This document shows positions 1-7,000 of a stretch of 8,502 nucleotides of DNA, one piece after another. The notes beneath the pieces were generated by a model. It was not told the origin of the DNA. It made no database searches and saw nothing but the letters and a program-made list of their open reading frames with translations. Numbering within the stretch: position 1 is the stretch's first letter; each line of letters starts with the position of its first letter. The translations under genes were made by a program, and so were the position numbers. The stretch is taken from positions 1 to 8,502 of the forward strand of contig NZER01000206.1 in the NCBI GenBank assembly GCA_002690445.1, in the 5' to 3' direction. This stretch comes from Candidatus Pacearchaeota archaeon. GTDB taxonomy: Archaea > Nanoarchaeota > Nanoarchaeia > Pacearchaeales > GW2011-AR1.

Positions 1-146
1 ACCGTCATTGACTTCTCGCCCTTCGCGAGATTGAAGCTCTCGATCAGAGATAACGCTGGCGCGTTGTGCTCTTCCGTATATCGACTGCTCGCAATAATGA
101 TTTTCTGTGCGGCTTCAAGGCCGCCTGTCGTCGCTGTCTGGACCAT
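1..146 (-). CDS. Probable major capsid protein, N-terminal 48 codons (runs off the window)
   Basis: An open frame starts with ATG at 146-144 and is still open at the window edge. The visible protein begins MVQTATTGGLEAAQ, continues through ASSRYTEEHNAP and reaches FNLAKGEKSMT. The start is fixed by a near-perfect Shine-Dalgarno (AAGGAGGA, 152-159) and by the stop of the previous gene 19 bases upstream. The assignment rests mainly on position: the gene directly after the scaffold protein of a tailed phage is usually the major coat protein, and a very strong ribosome binding site fits the most abundant virion protein. The N-terminus also resembles, from memory, coat proteins of environmental phages in which an RYT-E-HNAP-like stretch precedes a GEKS-TV stretch. 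No cysteine is visible. It could instead be another head protein; the reading frame is much more certain than the function. Confidence 0.7.
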   Translation of the reverse strand, partial: MVQTATTGGLEAAQKIIIASSRYTEEHNAPALSLIESFNLAKGEKSMT

Positions 147-151
147 TCTTA

Positions 152-159
152 TCCTCCTT
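152..159 (-). promoter_or_regulatory. Strong ribosome binding site of the capsid gene
   Basis: On the minus strand the bases read AAGGAGGA, an almost complete match to the anti-Shine-Dalgarno, followed by TAAGA and the ATG at 146. It lies wholly within the 19-base gap after the scaffold stop codon. It is clearly stronger than the site of the scaffold gene and far stronger than anything in front of the giant gene, as expected for the protein needed in the most copies. Confidence 0.85.
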
Positions 160-165
160 GGATAT

Positions 166-930
166 TTATCCTAATCCTGCCGCTCTTTTCGCCGCCGCCT
201 GTGCGTTCGGCGACCTGTCTCCGCCATTGTACCTGTCCAGCCAGCCCCCCTCGTCGGCAGCCACCTGTGGATTGCCCTGACTGTTGTCGAAACTCTGCGC
301 GGGCACCCGTGCCTGCTTCAATTCTGCAAGCTCTGCGTCACGCGCCCTGTCGCCAGCCATCTTCTCGGCTGCGACATGCATCTCCCTGGGATCGGTATAG
401 TTTCTCAAATCCGCCTGGTCACCTATATTTAGTTTGTACTTGGTCACAAGGGCTTCCACTAGCATTTGCTTGCCTTGCAAGTGCTGCCCGTATGCCTCGG
501 CCTGCTGCACCAGGTCCTGCTGTGCCTGCTGGCTCTGCATGTACTGGCCGGAAAGCTGCTCTGCCTGCTCAGGCATATAGCCCTGGTCCTCTAGCTGCTT
601 CTTGTACTGGTCAGCCTGGTTCTGTAGCGCGGCCCTCTGCTGTACCTGTGCGTACCGGGCAGATTCCTGCTGCATCCTGGCTATCTGCTCGGGCGTGTAC
701 TGCGGCTGTGCTGGAGAAACTGGCGCGGCTGCGTCGGCAGCGGGCGCTATGCCCTGCGCTGGTGCTACGTTCGCCCCGGACGGGGGCGGGGTAGAGTCAT
801 CCAGGGGCGGGGCAGAGATATCCGCGACCGGCTGCCCGGTCTCGATCCCCACATCCCCTGTGCCTGTATCAGTTGGACTGTCTACGGGCAGGGTCGCTCC
901 TGCTATATCTTCTGTATTTTCCGTTACCAT
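166..930 (-). CDS. Capsid assembly scaffold-like protein, 254 aa
   Basis: This is probably the internal scaffold on which the coat protein assembles into a prohead before being expelled or degraded. Residues 1-78 are acidic and rich in Pro, Ala, Thr and Asp and look disordered. Residues 79-165 are strongly Gln/Ala-rich, with helical or coiled-coil character (IARMQQESARYAQVQQ and onwards). Residues 180-208 are a charged helix (AEKMAGDRARDAELAELKQ). A linker leads to a short basic C-terminal helix (240-252, ending AAAKRAAG), the usual coat-binding end in scaffold proteins. There is no cysteine and no membrane segment. Length, composition and placement 19 bases before the probable coat gene all fit. 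The ATG at 930 is preceded by AGGGGGGAG and a sigma70-type promoter. Scaffold proteins diverge quickly, so the call rests on architecture and synteny rather than a recognised domain. Confidence 0.78.
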   Translation of the reverse strand: MVTENTEDIAGATLPVDSPTDTGTGDVGIETGQPVADISAPPLDDSTPPPSGANVAPAQGIAPAADAAAPVSPAQPQYTPEQIARMQQESARYAQVQQRAALQNQADQYKKQLEDQGYMPEQAEQLSGQYMQSQQAQQDLVQQAEAYGQHLQGKQMLVEALVTKYKLNIGDQADLRNYTDPREMHVAAEKMAGDRARDAELAELKQARVPAQSFDNSQGNPQVAADEGGWLDRYNGGDRSPNAQAAAKRAAGLG

Positions 931-941
931 AATTATTTCTT

Positions 942-950
942 CTCCCCCCT
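942..950 (-). promoter_or_regulatory. Ribosome binding site of the scaffold gene
   Basis: The minus strand reads AGGGGGGAG, with GGAG ending 11 bases before the ATG at 930. It is purine-rich and a reasonable Shine-Dalgarno, although the spacing is a little long. It supports the start at 930 and lies inside the short leader expected from the promoter at 962-990. Confidence 0.55.
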
Positions 951-961
951 CTAATGCACCA

Positions 962-990
962 AAGATACAAAGCTACCTGGTAGTTGTCAA
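962..990 (-). promoter_or_regulatory. Sigma70-type promoter for scaffold and capsid genes
   Basis: On the minus strand there is a perfect -35 box TTGACA (990-985), a 17-base spacer (984-968) and a -10 box TATCTT (967-962, four of six consensus bases). Transcription would start near 955, giving a leader of about 25 bases to the scaffold ATG. Perfect -35, ideal spacing and position in the only sizeable intergenic gap make this a credible promoter. It would let scaffold and coat be transcribed independently of the 7.4-kb giant gene upstream, and by a host-type polymerase. The spacer holds the palindrome CTACCAGGTAG (983-973), which could be an operator. Confidence 0.65.
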
Positions 991-1014
991 GCTACAGACC
1001 ACAATATATAGCTT
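970..1014 (-). repeat. Spaced AAGCTA repeats and a palindrome around the promoter
   Basis: Plus-strand coordinates: AAGCTAC at 970-976, an identical AAGCTAC at 989-995, and an inverted copy TAGCTT at 1009-1014. The copies begin 19 and 20 bases apart, close to two helical turns. Between the first two lies the perfect palindrome CTACCTGGTAG (973-983), overlapping the first. The cluster covers the spacer and the region just upstream of the -35 box, where an activator or repressor would bind. That these are protein-binding sites is inference; the repeats themselves are plain in the sequence. Confidence 0.45.
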
Positions 1015-1015
1015 A

Positions 1016-4000
1016 TTAACGTCCCCAGGGACCCCCAGCCGGTACGCGAGAGCGTGCGCCTCTTGCCCGTTCCGCTATGGAGTACTCCTCCACGGGAACG
1101 TCAACGTAACCCCACTTTAGCAGCATATCCTCTAGCCTGTTGTCAGTCTGGCGGGCTTCGCGACGCACCTTGCGTATGCCTGCGGAGTTATACATTTCCC
1201 TAAATGTAATCAGTAGGACCCCTACCCTGTGTCTCTTACCGGCAACACTGCCAACCCTGCCATCCTCCTCCTTCTTGTTAGCGTCGCTCATGGCGACGTA
1301 GTTAATCCACGCCTCCCGAACCTCGTCGCTTGGCAGCAGGGCCAGCAGCGTCTCGTTGGTGCTCGCCCGCCAGTAGTTCTCGGATATGTAGTCGCGGTCT
1401 TGCAGCCGCTCCCTCTCCAGTTCGGGAAGTCCCTGCTGCACCTTCCTGTCAAGAATGGCGTCCCTCATGTTCCTGACAAAGTTAGGGTCACCGGCCTCGG
1501 TGTTCAGTGCCTGGATGCGCCTCTCGTACTCAACGCTGTTAAAGTCCCCGTCCTCGTTATCAAGGGGAACGAACTCCTCTCCGGGGAAGTATTTTCCGTA
1601 CACATCAATGTCGTCGCTGTAAAGAAGCCCGAAGAAGTCCTCCTCCAATTGCTGCTGGGGTGTCAGCCCCTTCCTCGCCCTGTCCATGAAATCGTCCCCG
1701 AACTCCTCCTTCGCTTGCTTTATGTATTCCTGCCGAAGGATGGAGTAGTCATAATTTATCTTTGCGGCGTGTTCCCTGTACCAGCCATGCTTGTTTATCT
1801 TGGTCTCGGCCCTCTCGGCAAGGGTTGAAAGCTCCGAGAAATGGGCATCCCGACGCTCTTTCTGCTCTGTGTAGAATACGTTTATGGGGTCGCCAACAGA
1901 CAGGGCCTGCTCCTCGCCGCGTAGCTCCACCTCCTCCATAAGGCCCTTGTTAAGGGGGCTCTCCATCACGTAATTCTGGGAGGCATAGGTAAGATTATCC
2001 CACTTCATACCGGGCTCTATGCCCTGTCCTACCGCCTCGGGGTCGCCCTCGGCAACCTTGCGTACCATGAGGTCGCGCAGGTCGGCGGTCACGGGGGACC
2101 TCACCAGAGCGCCCACGCCCTTGAGAATCTGCGCTGTCGTGCCCAGCCGCGCACCCTCCTGCGGTATGATCTTCTCCGCACCCGGAACGTACTCGCGTGC
2201 CAGTTGGAGCGCGGACTGCCCCGCGCCTATTGGGACGCCCATGTCGTTTATAAGCTGGGCCGTCGTCGCCACGGACTGGTCCATAAAGCTCGCGTTTGGC
2301 TGGCGTATTAACCTATCGTAGAAGTCCTTGTTGGTTACGGCGTGCGCTATGGCCGTGATCGGCACCGACCTTCTGGAGACCACCCAGCTTCCCGGACTGG
2401 ACATCTTGAGAACGGTGTCCATCTGGCCCATCAGGTCCAGCGTTAGCTGCTGCTCCCCTGTCCTGTCCGTGACGGGAATATCGGGGGCCGCGAAGTCGCG
2501 CTGGTAGCCAAAGGGCGTGGGCTTGTTCAGCCAGTGCCCTATCTGGTCGGCCTCAAACTCCCATTCCGGGTCGAAGTCGACGGGAATAAACCTATCTACA
2601 GGCAAGTGTTTCCCTGTGGTTGCATAGTGTATGACGTCGGCTGTCGCCACCATACTGAGATACGTCCCCAGCATGCTCTTGCGCCAGTATTTGGCATCGG
2701 GGCCCCGTATCGACTTGGTTGCCTGCCTTATCAGGCCCTCGCTCTCCCCTAGAGAGAAGAAGAAAAGTTTCAGGGTTTCCCGCAGCCAGGGCTTCTGGAT
2801 CACCGACTGGGACGCGGGTATGGTGGAGTACCGTATGTTCGCGGCCCTGGCGATCATCCCATTAAGCTGCTGGTCAGTCAGGCCTGGGAACATCCTGACA
2901 AACATGGGGGCTATGTTATTGATGATGTCCATCCTCATGGCCGTCGGATACACACCCTCGAACAGACCCCGCCTCATCATGGACTCAAATTCGCCTATGG
3001 CCCGCAACATCTTCTTGTCCAGCCGCTTCCCGGTCGCTTGTGCCGCGACCCTCGCCAGGTTGTCCATGTCGGCAGGCATAAGCGTGACGTCTATGGTGGA
3101 CAGCCCCGCCCTCACCATCTCTCTGGGATTGATTCCGGGTCTTCCGGCTATTATCTCGTCGGTTCTGGTGTACCACTTGAGTATGTCGTCGCGGTACTTG
3201 GGGTCAAGGTTAGACCTTACTATGTCCCACATCCCCTCCTTGGGAAATTTTGCGAGTTTTATTATCCCTGTGCCGTAGTTACCGTGCTTCATCTCGTCTA
3301 TCATGGACGTCCATGAGCTACCGTAAGCACGCTGCATGAAGTCGCGCTGCTGGAAAAGCGACGCGTACAGCTTGATACGCTTTGGCTGGTAGGTAATGGC
3401 AAAGACGTATGGGTATATATCCTTCCCCCAGAAGCCCTTCCACTTGGGCCTTCTGCCAAAGACGTTCTCAAGGCGGTCGGCTATCCCGTTGGGCACTATC
3501 ACCCCGGCATGGGTCCTTCCCGTCGCCCCCTGTGCTGTCATGGGCGCGGCCCTGCCCTCGAACGCGGGGCCTATCCTCGGTATCCTGTATCCCTTCTTCC
3601 TAAGGTTATCTATGATCCAGTCCCCGTTTTCCAGCAGCCTGTCCTCCTTCTTTACCACGAACACATCGAAGGCGTTCTTGTTCCTGAAGTCGTTGATAAG
3701 CTGCGTCTGGAGCCTGTATCTATTACCCATCCTGGCCGTCTCCACATACATCTCCCAGGGGTTCCAGTAAAGGGGCTCGAACCCGGCGTTTACCATCTCG
3801 TCGAAGGTGGCCCCGTTTCTTGGCAGGGTAAATCCCGGAATATTTCCCACGCTGCCGCCCGTCTTCTCGGCTGCTTTCAAGAGGTTATCCGGTGGCTTCC
3901 AGCCCCTGAAGAAGTAGTCGTCAATCGTTGCCAGGTTGGGGTCGAAGTCTATTCTAAGGGCCTCCTCCTTCCCGACAAGCTCCTTGAGTTCTTTGTAGAA

Positions 4001-7000
4001 CGGCCTATATATCGGGGCAATGTTCCGAATGTACTTTTTATCGTGAAGCGCCCTGAACAGCGTTATCAGTCCCGCCCTGTCCTCTGGGCGGGGAACCCAC
4101 CTGGCCCGTTCCGTAGTGCCGACCCCCAGACTGAGCAGGATTTTCTTCTTTTCTGCCAGCATGACCTTCGCGTCGTTGTCGAATATCTTCGTGGCCCCCT
4201 CGTAGGCCGATATCAGGCTCTGCTCTGGGGTCTCGCCGGGGACAGTGTCACGCAGGATGCGCCCCATTGTCTCCTCGGTCTGGTAGACATACTGCCGCAG
4301 AGGAGGGGTTGCTGCCTCGGTATCCTGGGCGGTGCGAAGGGCGATGCCCAGGTCTCTTAGCTCTTCATCCCCGGCGCGGGAAAGTTTTCCCAGTTCGGGG
4401 GGAGGAACTTCAAATTGCCTCATAACCGGATCGACGCCTGTATCTAGCGCCCTAAGTACTTGCGGCACGGCCTCAAATATATTCCCGAAGAACTTTTTTA
4501 TTACCTTCGTAAGGGCGACGGGAGCCATGCTCCCTCTTAGCACCTCAACACCGGGCTCTCCTGCCCCGGGCAGGGGCATGCCCTCTCCCGGCGCGACGCC
4601 CCTGGCGTCCTCCTCACCGGCTTCCCCTAGGTATGCTTCCGCTGCCATGGTGCCGCCACCAAGTGCGACCAAGAAAGAGAGTAGCCCCCTGTTCTGCAAG
4701 AAATCATGGAGCACCATCTCCTCACTCACAGGACGCTTGAGGCGCTTTGTTTCCGCCGCGGCCCTCTCTGCGATAACCTCACGCAGGGCAGACAAAACGG
4801 TGCCACGCCCCCCTTCTTTCACGCCCGTCAGGTCCGCCGCCGCCACCCACAGGGATGCCTGTACCTGCGGGGCCGTGATGACATTCCCCGGATTTGCCTC
4901 GTTCCATTGCCTGGCAAGGCTATTTACGTAATCCTCGATTAGCTGGTACCGTGCGCTACTGCCCGGCGCATCATTCCAGATGCTCTGGATGCGCCAGAGT
5001 TCTTCACCCTCATCTCCGCTTGCAAGGCTAATAGCCTTCTTTTTCACGGCACTTTTAGCATCGAACTCATATGCCCCCGGCTCGCCCCTCAATAGCTTGC
5101 GTTTCTTTAGTGACGTAAGCGCGTCCTTTAGCGGCGTCCCGTCCGGCCTCTTCATATTTTTTATGATTCTGTTGAGGTCCTTTTTGGAAATGTCCTGGTA
5201 ACCAGTCTTTAGCCACGGAACCGGATCGCGTCCCGCTTTTATTGACGTCATGCCGAGAAAGCGCATGAGGTGCACGTCGACAGCCACGTTGGTAGGATTA
5301 CCCAGGAGGGAGTTTGCAAAGGCCCTCACCTTCTCGTCAGCGCTGACAGGGGAGTTCCACTTGCCTGCTATCCACTTGGCAACCAACTTGGCGTGGGTCT
5401 GCCACTTCGGGTGTCCGTATCCAGTCCCCAATTTTGGCATCCCTGGATGCGAGACATCGGCAATCCTAGCGGCAAGTTCGGTTGCGGTATCAAGTTCCTT
5501 CCACGGTGTCGCGGGCATCTTTAAGCCCTCATCCCCAAGGAGCTTCCTGTACCAAGAAGCTACTCTCAGGTTATGCTTGACCTGGTTCCCCGGCGAGGTG
5601 GCCGCTACTAGGTTTATGTACTCCCTGAATAGGTCGTTGCCTGTTGACTCATCCTCAGCGATGGCTACAAATACCTTGCGTAAGAAATCGGTGTTGTACC
5701 AGTCCCCGCCGCCCATCTTCACCCCCTTAGCCAGCCACTCCATGTGCTGGTCCCTGGAAACCAGGTCCTCAGCCATATCCGTTATCCACTGGTTGTCCCT
5801 CTGTTGGCGTGGCGTTATCTCTGGCCTTTTCAGTGTGCCGGGAGATACGTCTTTGCCTGCACCTATAGGACCCCTGGGAAAGCCAAGGAGGTCATCCACG
5901 GCGTCGACTTCAGGCGAGCCCCCGCCCGGAGGCAGCTTGGCGGGCCCTCCCTTTTCTAGCGGCAGCTTCCTGTAGGCCGCATACGATATGGGCTCTGAGG
6001 AGGCGGTTTCTGCGTAGAACTCTGCCCTTGCCCTGTTGACGAGGCCTTCTATCTCATCGACGGTCCTCCCCGTGTAGTCGGCGACCACGCCGAGCGCGCT
6101 CTTCGGTCCCCTGCCCGGCACAACCTTTTGGCCAGGCTTGTGGAACTGCGACCACGGGGGTGCGGCCTTCTCCTCGGTAATAAGCATACCGAGCTTCTCA
6201 TTAATCATGCCCTGCTTGCGTGTTGCCTGCGGGGTAACGTCTTCCAAGAGCGCGGCCCTGCCGCCTTTTCTTTGCGTTAGCTTCGTTAGCGGGGCGGTGA
6301 CGGGCACGCCACTAATAAGCTCTTCAAGCTGCTTGATAGGGGTCGCGCCATAAGGGGATGACGGAATATCCAGCGGATCATCCGTAAACTCTTTGAGGCG
6401 GTTGTTTAGAAGGTTGCGCCGCTGGCGCGTGTTGAGGTCCCCGGTTTTTTCTAGAGCCCCTGGGAGCCCTGATTCTGCTGGCGGTCTTCCCGTCGCGGCT
6501 TGAAGATTATCTCTAAATCCGTCGTAGCCGTGTCTGGATGATGAGGTGTTCCGCCCGACGAAGGCCTTGTCAGCCCAATTCTCATGGCGTCCGTAATGCC
6601 AGAGTTGGCGAAGCTCTCCCTCAACTCTTGAAAAAGTTCCTCGAACGTTATCATTGGCATCTACTGCACTCCTGAAATTGTGTACATTGTTATTAAATAA
6701 CCGGTAGGCCGCCTTGGCTTCGCCGGGATTGCTTACGTCGTAACCATACTTTGCCACATGCATTATGTCAATACCTTGGTTGTCGGCATGGGCGGCAAAT
6801 CCGGGGATGTCGTGCTTGTCGGCAAGGGCCCTCAGCGTCTGGTACTGCCTGCCGGTTATTTCCCTCCCGTCAGTCCTGAGCGCGTAAAGGGGCTCCAGGG
6901 AGTAGTCCAGGTCCGCGGCGGTCTTCCCCGGATAAAATCCGGGTGTCGTCCCCAGTTTTAGTGATTCCGCTTTCGCGTGTATCAGCACAGAGTCCTGCGC

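Noticed and set aside
989..1014. Possible terminator after the giant gene (AAGCTA paired with TAGCTT)
   Set aside because: Only 6 weak base pairs with a 14-base loop and no T-run. The same repeats are better explained as part of the promoter region.
2985..3176. Minus-strand off-frame open frame of 63 codons
   Set aside because: Composition is dominated by Arg, His, Gln and Gly, typical of a shadow frame, and it lies in a conserved part of the giant protein.
3509..4360. Plus-strand open frame of 283 codons, and similar long plus-strand frames at 66-794, 602-1120, 5250-5975 and 4332-4931
   Set aside because: All lie antisense to clearly coding minus-strand genes, have shadow-like compositions (runs of Pro, Ser, Arg, Cys, Val), and match no family. 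I saw no gene-like context around them.
6927..6943. Perfect hairpin, 7-base-pair stem CCCGGAT/ATCCGGG with a 3-base loop
   Set aside because: Considered as a terminator, but it lies inside the giant coding frame (residues PGFYPG) and has no T-run after it on either strand.
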